The notes below the pieces were generated by a model. It was not told where the DNA came from. It made no database searches and worked only from the letters and a program-made list of their open reading frames with translations. A stretch of DNA of 52,786 nt, taken from positions 1 to 52,786 of the forward strand of contig UQDA01000019.1 in NCBI GenBank assembly GCA_900539715.1, given 5' to 3'. Position numbers and translations under genes: made by a program. How positions within the stretch are numbered: position 1 is the stretch's first letter; each line of letters starts with the position of its first letter. Shown here piece by piece: positions 6,782-15,837 of the stretch. Source of the DNA: an uncultured Lachnospiraceae bacterium (GTDB lineage: Bacteria; Bacillota; Clostridia; Lachnospirales; Lachnospiraceae).

Positions 6782-8470
6782 TTATTCATTTAAAAATTCA
6801 CTTATGACGCCCCAGATATTTTTGCGCCTTTCATCAAATCCCAGCTTCCATGCCGCAATGCCACCCAGTCCGTGCTGTTTCATCACGCCGACCTTTGCTG
6901 CCAGCGACTGCTCATCCTCCAGCCATACCTGAACAAGCCCGTCCGCCGTCTCAAATGCCGCATAATTCTGTCCCGTCACTTCGTCCCAAACAGGCATCAC
7001 ACCGTTTTTCGCCAGCACATCATAAGCTGTCTGAGTACCTACCGCTTTGCTCGTCACTACACCGTTCCCATCCGTCGTCCATATCCGCATATACAAAGGC
7101 ACTGCATTTATCACCTTATCCGCAGGTACCTCCTCCACCATCTTTTCGATGCCTTCGGTCACATAGCCCAGAGATGCTACGGAACCTGCCACCTCCGAAC
7201 CGCCCCAGTGTTCGTCATAGCCCATGATTATCACATAGTCCGCCATGACTCCCTGTTCTTTCCATTCATAGTGGGCATTGAAATTGCGCGGTACATAGTT
7301 ATCCACCGACAGCACAAGTCCTCTCTGGCGGCATGCCACCGACAGCTCGCGGATAAACTGGATGTAATCCTCCCCGCCCTCGTCCGTTATCTTCTCAAAG
7401 TCCACATTGATGCCGTCAAAGCCGCAGCGCTCCGCCTCTATCATGAGCATGTCGATGATAGCTGTCCGCTTGCTTGTATAGGAAAGCACGAGCTGAGGAT
7501 CGACGCCGTTATCCGTCCGATGCGTGAAATCATCGATCAGCGCCCATACCTCAAGTCCCATTGCGTGAGCCTGCCGTACATATTCCGGGCTTGCGATGCC
7601 ATCCAGAATCCCCTCATTGTCATAAAGGGAATACCAGGTGGGGGAGATGACGTTCACTCCCGTCACGCCGCTCATATAGCTCGCCAGCGTGGCATTTGCC
7701 GCCTCCGTAGTCACCTGATGCCATGCCAGATTTATCTTGTGATCCCGCTTATTACCGGTATAATCCGGCTCTGTATACCCTGTATTTTTATCAGGAGTAT
7801 ATGGCTTTTGTTCCGTCAGCCGTTTCAGCTCTGCATACCCGATATAACCGTCCTGTGTCTGAACCTTCGCCCAGTTTTCCATCTGCTCCAGCACAGTCAC
7901 CTGCGTCCCCTTTTCCAATGGGATAAGTATCTCACTCTTTATGCCGCCGCGTACCCGCAGCGCTGTATCCTTTTTAACCTCTGCGGTCTGACGTTCCTCC
8001 CAGGAGGTCGTCACCACGACTCTGTTCGGCTCCGTATACGCCGTAAATTCCATATCGGTATAGCGTTTCACATAGTCCAGCGCCAGCCATACCTTGCCGT
8101 CCTGTTCAAACGCCGCCGCATAGCCTTCGTCGGTGCTCTCTCCAAATCCTATCCTGTCCGTCTTATCCGGCAGCGTATACAAAAGCAGCTTCTCATTATC
8201 ATCTGCATAAAATCTGCCGTTTAACAGCTCATGCACCGCATCCAGCGTCAGATAGCAGTGCCCGTCCTTCCAGAGCCCTTTCTCCTCCGTCATCCCATCG
8301 TTTAACACGATCGCCATCTCCTCCGGCGAGCCTGTTCCGAAATAGACGTTCAAATCCGCTTCTTCCTTAGAATAGGAATATCTCTGATATAAGAAAACGC
8401 CTCCTGCCGCCGCCACGATCAAAACGATCAGCCCGAGCGCGACCAATACCGGCATCATCTTCTTTTTCAT
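6782..8470 (-). CDS. Membrane-anchored SH3 / GH18 glycoside hydrolase (cell wall or spore type)
   Basis: GH18 enzymes cut beta-1,4 bonds at N-acetylglucosamine; SH3-GH18 proteins of this shape in spore formers act on peptidoglycan. In order: membrane anchor (~residues 5-26), a copper-amine-oxidase-like N-terminal region, a bacterial SH3 domain (~165-215: ALRVRGGIKSEILIPLEKGT to YIGYAELKRL), then a GH18 barrel with the catalytic signature FDGINVDFEKI (acid Glu present) and late-barrel motifs MGYDEHWGG and GGIAAWKLGFD. The ATG at 8470 follows GGAGG by 9 nt; longer in-frame starts lack such a site. It is the first gene before cwlD and the SpoIIQ-like gene. Confidence 0.85.
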   Translation of the reverse strand: MKKKMMPVLVALGLIVLIVAAAGGVFLYQRYSYSKEEADLNVYFGTGSPEEMAIVLNDGMTEEKGLWKDGHCYLTLDAVHELLNGRFYADDNEKLLLYTLPDKTDRIGFGESTDEGYAAAFEQDGKVWLALDYVKRYTDMEFTAYTEPNRVVVTTSWEERQTAEVKKDTALRVRGGIKSEILIPLEKGTQVTVLEQMENWAKVQTQDGYIGYAELKRLTEQKPYTPDKNTGYTEPDYTGNKRDHKINLAWHQVTTEAANATLASYMSGVTGVNVISPTWYSLYDNEGILDGIASPEYVRQAHAMGLEVWALIDDFTHRTDNGVDPQLVLSYTSKRTAIIDMLMIEAERCGFDGINVDFEKITDEGGEDYIQFIRELSVACRQRGLVLSVDNYVPRNFNAHYEWKEQGVMADYVIIMGYDEHWGGSEVAGSVASLGYVTEGIEKMVEEVPADKVINAVPLYMRIWTTDGNGVVTSKAVGTQTAYDVLAKNGVMPVWDEVTGQNYAAFETADGLVQVWLEDEQSLAAKVGVMKQHGLGGIAAWKLGFDERRKNIWGVISEFLNE

Positions 8471-8582
8471 CTCAGGGTACCTCCGCATTTTTGTTTTCTT
8501 TTCCGATGTTTCCAGTGTATCATCCCCGCCTGTCCGCGTCATTATGAAATTCACAAAAAACCCCGCCTACAGAAAGAATTAA

Positions 8583-8637
8583 GAAACCGTCCCGTCAGCG
8601 CATGATATAAACGCTGCCGGGACGGTTTCTTTTTTTA
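8583..8637. terminator. Strong terminator hairpin closing the glycan operon
   Basis: GAAACCGTCCCG and CGGGACGGTTTC form a 12-bp stem, and inner TCAGCG/CGCTG arms extend it. It lies just past the stop of the GH18 gene at 8649. T-rich sequence follows on both strands (strongest on the plus side), so it may also block transcription in the other direction. Confidence 0.75.
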
Positions 8638-8648
8638 TGTATGCCTTT

Positions 8649-9656
8649 TTATTCTTCGAGCTCTTTTGCTATCCTTCTTAACAGAACCCCCTTTGTGTCC
8701 CCGCTGTGGCACCAGTAGAAAATGCCGCCGATGTCTTCCCTCTTCACATAAGCGCACTTGTGCGCCAGCGATTCCTCGTCGTCATAGCTGATGAACGTCG
8801 ATCCGTTAAACAGAAACGGCGCCTTCGCCTCATCATCCCAATAACGGACATAACCGTTTTTGTTGATATACTCGTCCGCCAGCTTATCGTAGTTGGGACC
8901 ATATCCGCCCCCGGTCTTTGTCAGCTGCAAAAATCCGTGATAACGGTCGGGCACATCTTCCCACTTTCTGGAATAGAACGCCGCGCCCATCAGCAGCTTT
9001 TCCTTCGGGAAACCGGCGCTTTCAAACAGGCGCCGTGCCTGATCGCAGCTGTTCCTGAAAACATCGCCCGTGGAAGAATACAGCGCCGTATGATGTCCTG
9101 AAAGTGCATGGAATCCGCATTTTAAATCGTAGGTCATCAGACACACATAGTCCAGCACCTCCGCCATCCTTTCCGGCTCTATGCTGTCGATATAATACAG
9201 GTCTGCGCCTGCAGCAACGGAAACACTCCCGCCTCCGACAGACTCCATCCCGCGCTTTGCCGCCTCGCATAAAAGCGTGTAATTATGCCGGTCCTCCGGC
9301 GTACAATTCATGCCGTTTGAAGGGACACACGGGTATTCCCAGTCAAAATCCACCCCGTCAAATCCGTCCTGCGATACGAGACGCGCGCAGGTCTTTGCCA
9401 CATTTTCACGAAGCTCTTCAGAAGCGCTCACAACCGTAAAGGCATCCGGCTCCTTAGGAACGACCGACAGAACTATCTTAATGTCAGGATTCCAGGTACG
9501 CACCTGATCCATCTGCTTCAGGAACGGATGATAGTCGAAAACAATGTCTCCCTCCATCGTCAGATTACCGAATGCCACATGGATATGGGTAAGAATATTT
9601 GCCTGTTCCTTAGTCACAACGGAATCCTGAATGACATAACCCAATACTTTTTTCAT
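8649..9656 (-). CDS. Cytoplasmic GH18 chitinase-like glycosidase (335 aa), last gene of the glycan operon
   Basis: GH18 barrel with the perfect catalytic signature FDGVDFDWEYP, a LMTYDL motif and a C-terminal DIGGIFYWCHSGD strand with the substrate-lining Trp. GH18 covers both chitinases and endo-beta-N-acetylglucosaminidases, so either chitooligosaccharides or the GlcNAc-GlcNAc core of N-glycans could be the substrate. No signal peptide is present: it starts MKKVLGYVIQDSVV, directly with barrel strand 1. It is clearly paralogous to the gene at 14693-15709 (shared blocks such as KNGYVRYWDDEAKAPFLF versus KNGFVRYWDDEAKAPWLF). AGAGG precedes the ATG. It ends at a strong terminator, so it probably closes the operon. 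Confidence 0.88.
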   Translation of the reverse strand: MKKVLGYVIQDSVVTKEQANILTHIHVAFGNLTMEGDIVFDYHPFLKQMDQVRTWNPDIKIVLSVVPKEPDAFTVVSASEELRENVAKTCARLVSQDGFDGVDFDWEYPCVPSNGMNCTPEDRHNYTLLCEAAKRGMESVGGGSVSVAAGADLYYIDSIEPERMAEVLDYVCLMTYDLKCGFHALSGHHTALYSSTGDVFRNSCDQARRLFESAGFPKEKLLMGAAFYSRKWEDVPDRYHGFLQLTKTGGGYGPNYDKLADEYINKNGYVRYWDDEAKAPFLFNGSTFISYDDEESLAHKCAYVKREDIGGIFYWCHSGDTKGVLLRRIAKELEE

Positions 9657-9774
9657 TGCTTTTAACCTCTTTTATTTTGTGATCCCTTCCGCAAAAATTT
9701 CAATCTCCGTCCACCTGCCGGAATCTCATATTGAAAATACGGTATTGCCGCGCGCAGGTACAGAATATCTTCAT

Positions 9775-11193
9775 TCAGCCTGCAGTCTGCGCTTCCTTCA
9801 TCATATAATACAGGGTTGTGACAGCCGCGCCGGTCGCACCGGTGCTCTCAAAGGCATAGGTAGGACTGCCGCACCATGCGGTTCCTGCGATATCCAGATG
9901 TATCCACGGCTTTCCTTCACAGAAACGCCGCAAAAACAGTCCGGCCGTTATCGTGCCGCAAAAGCTTGCGCCCATATTTTTTACAAATGCCACACTGCTG
10001 TCTATCATCTTCTCGTGCTCCGGCCCGTAGGGAATACGCAGATAACGCTCCGCCGAATGAGGCAGCGCCTTTTCCAGCAGTCCGTAAAATTCGTCGTTAT
10101 CAGAAAGTGCACCCGCACATGTGTTGCCAAGCATATTCGCCACTGCGCCTGTCAGCGTTGCGATATCCAGTATCTTCGTAACGCCCTCATCCTTTACCGC
10201 ATAGCTGATAGCATCGGACAGCACGAGCCTTCCTTCCGCATCGGTATTCAAAATCTCTATCGTCTTGCCCGAATACCCGGTTATCACATCCCCGGGTAAA
10301 AGCGCCGATTGTGAAATACGATTTTCTGCAAGAGGAAGACAGGCAGTGATATTCACCTTCAGCTTCCGGATTGCCGCCGCATGGATTGCCGCCGTCACTG
10401 CCGCCGCGCCCGCCATGTCGCTCTTGATGCCCTCCATGGAACCGGAAGCCTTTAAGCAATATCCCCCTGTATCGCAGGTAATCCCTTTTCCGACCAGACC
10501 GTACACCTCTTTGCTGTCGGGATCGCCTTTATACCGGAGAACGACAAGGCATGGCGGATATTCGCTGCTGCCGCCTATGCCCGCCAGCGCGTTCCCTATG
10601 GATGCGCGAAGCTGGCCGTACACGAGCGCTTCCATCTCTATGCCCGTCCCCTCCATATATTTTTTTATCTCCCGTTCAAAATCCATCGGACGCAGGTGAT
10701 TTCCGGGCGTATTTACCATATTCCTCGCAAATATCACTCCGGAAAGCAATTCCATGCCCTCGTCCCACGCGTCGCGGTACTCGTCGTGTACGATTGCCTC
10801 AAATTTACACCCTTCAGCGTCGGCGAGCTTATCTCCCCATCCATAGGGATAACCGCCAAGTCCCAAGCCCAGTGCTGCCGCTGTTACGGCATCTCTGCCC
10901 AGCTTTTCTGCAAACCAGGTCAGATCGGCGGAACATGCTTTGATATTCAGGCTGCGGCACTTTGCTGCCGCTGCCGCCATTATTTCCTTTACCTGAAGGA
11001 TACCAAGCTCTTCTTCCTTGCCGCAGCCGACCAGAATAACGACCTGTCCGTCCAGCGGAAGCGCCATCACTTCCAGATATTTCCCATGGAACAGTTTTTC
11101 CAATCCCAGACGATAGCTTCGGATGTGGGGATCCTCCTCCCACACAAAGTCCATATAACAGGATTGGTCTCTTTTTTCCGTCAAAACAAGCAT
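9775..11193 (-). CDS. pepA: M17-family leucyl aminopeptidase
   Basis: Dinuclear-metal cytoplasmic exopeptidase that removes N-terminal residues from peptides. The catalytic C-terminal domain carries GKGITCDTGGYCLKA (metal-binding Lys and Asp), GIKSDMAGAAAV and the signature NTDAEGRLVLSDA. The N-terminal macro-like domain fills residues 1-150. Length is 472, near the usual ~480-500. GGAGG lies 10 nt before the ATG. It lies in the putative glycan operon between the YitT-family gene and a GH18 gene, with gaps of 53 and 118 nt. An imported glycopeptide would need such an enzyme, so its presence supports a peptide-linked substrate. One difference from the common form is Cys after GIT where Phe or Tyr is more usual. 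Confidence 0.9.
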   Translation of the reverse strand: MLVLTEKRDQSCYMDFVWEEDPHIRSYRLGLEKLFHGKYLEVMALPLDGQVVILVGCGKEEELGILQVKEIMAAAAAKCRSLNIKACSADLTWFAEKLGRDAVTAAALGLGLGGYPYGWGDKLADAEGCKFEAIVHDEYRDAWDEGMELLSGVIFARNMVNTPGNHLRPMDFEREIKKYMEGTGIEMEALVYGQLRASIGNALAGIGGSSEYPPCLVVLRYKGDPDSKEVYGLVGKGITCDTGGYCLKASGSMEGIKSDMAGAAAVTAAIHAAAIRKLKVNITACLPLAENRISQSALLPGDVITGYSGKTIEILNTDAEGRLVLSDAISYAVKDEGVTKILDIATLTGAVANMLGNTCAGALSDNDEFYGLLEKALPHSAERYLRIPYGPEHEKMIDSSVAFVKNMGASFCGTITAGLFLRRFCEGKPWIHLDIAGTAWCGSPTYAFESTGATGAAVTTLYYMMKEAQTAG

Positions 11194-11246
11194 TTTCTCT
11201 TTTCCTCCGGATTTTTCTTCTTATATTCAAGTAAAACACAGCAGTC

Positions 11247-12098
11247 TTACAGAAGACGTCCAAACTCCTTGCCTATCACGTTGTTGGCCTCCGCCACAAT
11301 GATAAGGGCGTGCGGGTCCACCTCCTGTATCCGCTGACGGATATGTGCACAGTCTGCGCGGCTCGCTGCACCCATTATCACCCTCTGTGTCTCGCTCGTA
11401 TAACCGCCCTCGCCCTTTAAGATGGTAATTCCCTTCTTTTCTTCCAAAAAGACGCAGCGCACCTTATCCGTACATTCGCTCATTACGATCATCAGGTCCT
11501 TGGAGTTGGAATTGTTCACGAGCATATCCATAAACTGCCCGGATACATATACCGTTACAGCCGCATACAAAATATTGCGGATATCATGATAAACCAGGCC
11601 AGACGCCAGCACAATACAAATGTTGATGGACGACACGAGAGCCCCCACCTTTAACTGAGGAAAATAGCGCTGCAGAATAAGTCCTATCATCGTGATGCCG
11701 CCGGTATCAGAGTTGCCCAGATACACAAGGCCAAGTCCAAGCCCCATGAAGGCTCCCGCAAACAGAGCGGCCAACAGCGGATCGTCGCCGAATTTCGGCA
11801 AAATCGGCTCCAGCATATCTGTCATCACAGACAGCCCGATAATGCTGCACGCCACACGCACTGCAAATACCGGCGGGAAAATCTTTTTCCACCAGACGAT
11901 CGCCAGTATCGGCAGACTGAATAACGATGTGAACAAACCCACAGGAAATCCTGTCACATAGTTTACAAGGATCGCGATACCGCTTGAACCGCCCGGCGCG
12001 ATACCGGCGGGCGCTGCAAAGCAGCGTATCCCCACCGTGTACAGAAAAATACCGATCAAATTCAATACGATTATCTCAGGAAGCTTCTTTTCCCTCAT
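11247..12098 (-). CDS. YitT-family membrane protein (DUF161 + DUF2179)
   Basis: Integral membrane protein with five to six hydrophobic segments in residues 1-190, then a soluble DUF2179 ferredoxin-like C-terminal domain (about 195-283; TDKVRCVFLEEKKGITIL and GGYTSETQRVIM). The early motif PAGIAPGGSSGIAIL and the later LGNSDTGGITMIG are typical of YitT proteins. The physiological role is unknown; transport has been suggested for the family. AGGAG lies 7 nt before the ATG, and the start is 1 nt past the stop of the transglutaminase-like gene. This tight coupling implies they are made together. Confidence 0.88.
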   Translation of the reverse strand: MREKKLPEIIVLNLIGIFLYTVGIRCFAAPAGIAPGGSSGIAILVNYVTGFPVGLFTSLFSLPILAIVWWKKIFPPVFAVRVACSIIGLSVMTDMLEPILPKFGDDPLLAALFAGAFMGLGLGLVYLGNSDTGGITMIGLILQRYFPQLKVGALVSSINICIVLASGLVYHDIRNILYAAVTVYVSGQFMDMLVNNSNSKDLMIVMSECTDKVRCVFLEEKKGITILKGEGGYTSETQRVIMGAASRADCAHIRQRIQEVDPHALIIVAEANNVIGKEFGRLL

Positions 12099-12099
12099 A

Positions 12100-14664
12100 T
12101 CAGTTCTCCTGCTCAGCCAAAAGCTTTCTCATCAGCTCAACGCTACCGACATTATAACCGGCGCACGCATAAATGCCGTCCGCTCCCTTTGTGACTGCAG
12201 TCATCACCGGCAGCTTGGAAGCGTCCGTATCCATAATCTCCGCAACCTGTCTGCATCCTTCGCCATCCCCATAGAACAGGGAAATTCCGGAAAGTCTGCC
12301 GAGCACTTTTTTCAGGGTAATGTTTTCCAGCTCCTGCCTGCTGCGCAGCACAGCCATCAGACGGCAGCCCGTCTCATTCCATATCTTTTCACAATCCAGA
12401 AGCTCGTTCAGCACATGCTCTGTCGGCTCTGCGCCCACACCGAGGAACGCAAGGATACAGCCCTTCTCTTCCGTCAGGGAAGCCATACTGTGCTCTGCGC
12501 CCTCTCCGTCTGTCAAAACGATATGGCCAAGCGGACGGCGCTCCAGATTTTCAAGGCCGTTGCCTTCCCAGCCGACCAGTTCGACCGTCACGGTCTGTCC
12601 TGCCTTTACCTCAAATATCTCATATGCGCTGCGCTGGTCGCCGTTCGGAAGACGTTTTACGGTCACAAGACGGTAAACGCCCTCTTCCAGAGACAGGGAA
12701 AGCGTCTCTTCTTCAAAAGGAAGCCCCTCGAAGTCCATCGTGATAAATTCCGTATCCTCAAGGCGTCCGATCGTCCAGCCCTGATAATAGTTCCATTTCA
12801 GTTCCGGGTCGCGTTTTAATACGAGCGTGCCCTTTTCCGCCGCATCCTGATTCAGGCACAGCTTTGCAGGAGTATGGAAGCTTCCGTCCTTCCAGTATTC
12901 GGGGAGCATCACGCTTCTGTCCATGCGCGCCGGGATATTTAAGCTGCGGCAGATAGCTGCAAACAGAATCTTCCGGGAAATATCGCTGCCCTGCATGAGC
13001 GTCAGGCAGCCCACGGGAGTCGTGCAGACGGTATCATAATCCTCCTGCGCCGCATAGTGGATATTTTCCTCCACATAGTCCCAGATACGCTCCGGGTCTT
13101 CTGCAAACGCCTTCTTCTGCTCCTCCGTGAAGTACGCGCGCAAAAAGCTCTTATAAGGACGAAGCTCTTCCAGCAGGATTCTGGGGCAGAGCAGGTCATT
13201 TACATAAACCTCTTCCGGCAGCCCGTCTCTTTCCACATCCAGATGGTCTTCCAGCACCGCCGCCTTTAAATCCTTGAAATCCTTCGGAACGAGGCTGTGC
13301 AGAAGCTTTGCGCGGTCAGGATTTTCATCCTTCTCCAGAAATGCCACTATCTCGGAGCAGTTCTCGCCCGCGATGCGTATCATCTCCTCCTCCGCAGGAT
13401 GCGCCTTTGCCTCTTCGTTTCCGTAAGCCGCAAAGCGCTCCTCGCGCATCCGGTTTGCAGCAGCGTTCCGGTCAGCGCCAGCCTGCTCCTGCTCGGGCGT
13501 CAGCCTGCCTTCGCGCACAATATACTCCTTCGGAGCGCATACAAGGCTCTCCACCCTGCCCTCGGCAGCCCATGTGGGTACGCCCGTATGTCCGGCAGCC
13601 TTTTCACGGTTTTCGCCGGGCAGCGTCAGCGCCAGCTCTGCTTCCGCAGTCTCCAGCACGTCCACTTCCTTCTCCGCAAAAAATCCGTCCTTTTCCGCAT
13701 GCAGCAGCACATCGCCAAGGCCAAGGGTAATCTTTACCTCGCCCGCCTCGTCTGCGATAACTGTCGCCGCCGGGAAATATTCCGCCATATTCAGCACGCC
13801 GATATATACCTTTGCGCCGGAAGCCGGATTTCCTTCCGCATCCTTTACACGGATAGTCAAAAGGCGTGCCTTTGTGTAGGCGGAGGTGTGGTTATGGTAA
13901 ACCATCAGACCTTCCCTGCCTATCATCTCGTCGGACTCGCCCGCCGCAAAATCACCGAACGTACGGCTGTGGATGAGCACCGCACGTCCCGCAGGCCCTA
14001 CGAACCATCCTCTGTCCAGCTCCTCCTCCGGCTCGCACGCGCCGAGGAAATGCCACTCGCCGTCCACATAGACCTCGACCCACGCATGGTTGTCGTCGCA
14101 GTGCGCCCAGCGGGGCGTATATACCTGACGGGCAGCCAGACCGACGCTCCTGAGCGCCGTTACCGTAAAGGTGGATTCCTCACCGCAGCGCCCCTTTCCA
14201 CAGCGATACATCGTCATCGGAGAAGCGGTACGGGAATCCGTAGACTGATAAACAGCATGTTCCTCACACCAATAGTTTATCTCGATGACAGCCTCTTTCT
14301 GAGACAGTCCTTTTATCCTGTCTTTTAACTGCTCATAGAAAAATGCACGGCAGTCGCTGATATCCTCGGAATTGATCCTGTAATACAGCACATGATGCAC
14401 AAACAGCTCTTCCGGCAGCTCTTTACACCATTCCACGTTTTCGCGCAGCCACAGCGCATGACGAACATATGTCAAAAACACATCAAAATCATACTCCGCT
14501 GCATCGCGCAGGGGCATTGTTCCGTAAAAGAATTTCATCAGGACAGCTTCATCCGGCGTACAGCCTGAAAGTCCTTCCTCAAGCCTTGCCGATATCGGGG
14601 CAAAATATCCTTTTCTATCCTCATAATGCGCTTCCGCATATTCCCGCAAACGTTCTGAAACCAT
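12100..14664 (-). CDS. Large transglutaminase-fold protein with PNGase-like active-site motif and thioredoxin-like tail (854 aa)
   Basis: The first transglutaminase domain (~140-240) has the Cys motif GRCGEESTFTVTALRSVGL and the His motif NHAWVEVYVDGEWHFLGACE. GRCGE plus H.W.E...W....CE resembles eukaryotic peptide:N-glycanase, though the usual catalytic Asp is Gly here. Next is a carboxypeptidase-regulatory-like/Ig-type beta segment (~270-345), a charged linker, and a second transglutaminase-like region (~525-615) keeping RSLNIPAR but with no Cys at the expected place. Last comes a thioredoxin-like domain (~705-850) without CxxC. No signal peptide, so cytoplasmic. GGAGG precedes the ATG. It lies 28 nt after a GH18 gene and 1 nt before yitT. 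Other roles, such as peptidase or transferase, are possible. Confidence 0.8.
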   Translation of the reverse strand: MVSERLREYAEAHYEDRKGYFAPISARLEEGLSGCTPDEAVLMKFFYGTMPLRDAAEYDFDVFLTYVRHALWLRENVEWCKELPEELFVHHVLYYRINSEDISDCRAFFYEQLKDRIKGLSQKEAVIEINYWCEEHAVYQSTDSRTASPMTMYRCGKGRCGEESTFTVTALRSVGLAARQVYTPRWAHCDDNHAWVEVYVDGEWHFLGACEPEEELDRGWFVGPAGRAVLIHSRTFGDFAAGESDEMIGREGLMVYHNHTSAYTKARLLTIRVKDAEGNPASGAKVYIGVLNMAEYFPAATVIADEAGEVKITLGLGDVLLHAEKDGFFAEKEVDVLETAEAELALTLPGENREKAAGHTGVPTWAAEGRVESLVCAPKEYIVREGRLTPEQEQAGADRNAAANRMREERFAAYGNEEAKAHPAEEEMIRIAGENCSEIVAFLEKDENPDRAKLLHSLVPKDFKDLKAAVLEDHLDVERDGLPEEVYVNDLLCPRILLEELRPYKSFLRAYFTEEQKKAFAEDPERIWDYVEENIHYAAQEDYDTVCTTPVGCLTLMQGSDISRKILFAAICRSLNIPARMDRSVMLPEYWKDGSFHTPAKLCLNQDAAEKGTLVLKRDPELKWNYYQGWTIGRLEDTEFITMDFEGLPFEEETLSLSLEEGVYRLVTVKRLPNGDQRSAYEIFEVKAGQTVTVELVGWEGNGLENLERRPLGHIVLTDGEGAEHSMASLTEEKGCILAFLGVGAEPTEHVLNELLDCEKIWNETGCRLMAVLRSRQELENITLKKVLGRLSGISLFYGDGEGCRQVAEIMDTDASKLPVMTAVTKGADGIYACAGYNVGSVELMRKLLAEQEN

Positions 14665-14692
14665 AGCTTCCTCCTTTTATACAAATGTATTT

Positions 14693-15709
14693 TTATGCGC
14701 GGTCCATCTCCCTGCGCAAAAACTCCGTTAACGTATAGGTCGCGTCACATCCATACTCCCAGTACATCACGCCGCAAAGACCTTTTTCCTTTACATAGGC
14801 AATCTTTTCCGCCATAGACTCCGTATCCTCATAGCTGATAAAGGTTTTTCCGTCGAACAGCCACGGAGCTTTCGCCTCGTCGTCCCAGTAACGGACGAAA
14901 CCGTTTTTGCCCACATACTCCTCCAGCAGCTCGCCATAGCTTGCGCCGAAGCCGCCGACCGTCTGCGCCTCCACGCCCAGACCTTCCCGCACGTCCGGCA
15001 CTCCTTCCCATTTCCGGGCATAAAACGGAATGCCAATGACAAGCTTTTCAGCCGGAACGCCCGCTTCCATAAACGCGCGCACCGCCTTATCTGCACAGGC
15101 ATCGAACAGGTTTCTGCCGCCCGCATACAGCGCCGCATGATGTCCTGTCACCTTCTGGAAGCCGCCCTGTAAATCATAGGTCATGAGCTGGACATAATCC
15201 AGATACTCTGCCGCCTTGTCCATCTCGGTCAGCCTTGTAAAATAGCTGTCCCCGCCTGCCGCGATAGTCACTATTTTCCCTTTGCCAAGACTGTCCATCG
15301 CTTCACGCAACGCTGCCAGAAACAGCGTGAAGTTTACTTTGTCATCCGCAGAGGATGCTATCCCCGCAACGGAAGTCCCCGGATATTCCCAATCGATGTC
15401 GATGCCGTCCAGACCATATTCCGCGATTATCTCTTTTGCGGTATCTGCCGCCAGCCTGCGGCTCTCCTCCGTGGATGCAGCCTGAGAAAATCCGTCCGCA
15501 CTCCAGCCGCCCACAGACAGGACAAGCTTCAACTGCGGATTTATGCTGCGGATGCGCGCAAGGACAGGCTTTACATCCTGATGCTCCCATACGGTCCTGC
15601 CGTCCACGATATGTCCGAATGCAATGTTGACCACATCGAGGCTCCTGATGTCCTCTTCCCGCATTTGTGCCAGATGCTTTGTGCCTACATATCCGATCAC
15701 TTTGTTCAT
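14693..15709 (-). CDS. Cytoplasmic GH18 chitinase/endoglycosidase-like enzyme (338 aa)
   Basis: GH18 barrel with LKLVLSVGGW (strand 3), the catalytic signature LDGIDIDWEYPG, LMTYDLQGGF and GVMYWEYGCDATYTL. All catalytic acids are present. No signal peptide. The ATG at 15709 begins the barrel directly (MNKVIGYVG) and has AAGGAA 10 nt before it; in-frame starts further upstream would cross the 8-bp stem hairpin at 15744-15777. It is a paralogue of the gene at 8649-9656. It follows the alpha-fucosidase and precedes the transglutaminase-like gene in the same operon, so its substrate is probably a fucosylated GlcNAc-containing glycan. Chitooligosaccharide hydrolysis is the alternative. Confidence 0.88.
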   Translation of the reverse strand: MNKVIGYVGTKHLAQMREEDIRSLDVVNIAFGHIVDGRTVWEHQDVKPVLARIRSINPQLKLVLSVGGWSADGFSQAASTEESRRLAADTAKEIIAEYGLDGIDIDWEYPGTSVAGIASSADDKVNFTLFLAALREAMDSLGKGKIVTIAAGGDSYFTRLTEMDKAAEYLDYVQLMTYDLQGGFQKVTGHHAALYAGGRNLFDACADKAVRAFMEAGVPAEKLVIGIPFYARKWEGVPDVREGLGVEAQTVGGFGASYGELLEEYVGKNGFVRYWDDEAKAPWLFDGKTFISYEDTESMAEKIAYVKEKGLCGVMYWEYGCDATYTLTEFLRREMDRA

Positions 15710-15743
15710 TCTTTTTTCGTTTCCTTCCCCATCTTCCATACAA

Positions 15744-15777
15744 CGCGCGGAGGTCTCCTTTTTGTCCCGTCCGCGCG
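15744..15777. promoter_or_regulatory. Intercistronic hairpin between the fucosidase and GH18 genes
   Basis: CGCGCGGA and TCCGCGCG form a perfect GC-rich 8-bp stem with an 18-nt loop. There is no T-run, so it is more likely an mRNA processing or stability element than a terminator. Confidence 0.45.
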
Positions 15778-15837
15778 CTGCATGCATTCTCTTATGTCAG
15801 GAAAATGCCGTCCGAACGAGCACTCTCCCTGATTTTA

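Noticed and set aside
6872..8224. 450-codon open frame on the plus strand
   Set aside because: Lies entirely antisense to the SH3-GH18 gene, has no RBS and its Arg/His/Cys-rich translation is typical of a shadow frame.
13297..14328. 343-codon plus-strand open frame
   Set aside because: Antisense to the transglutaminase-like gene; low-quality composition and no RBS or family resemblance.
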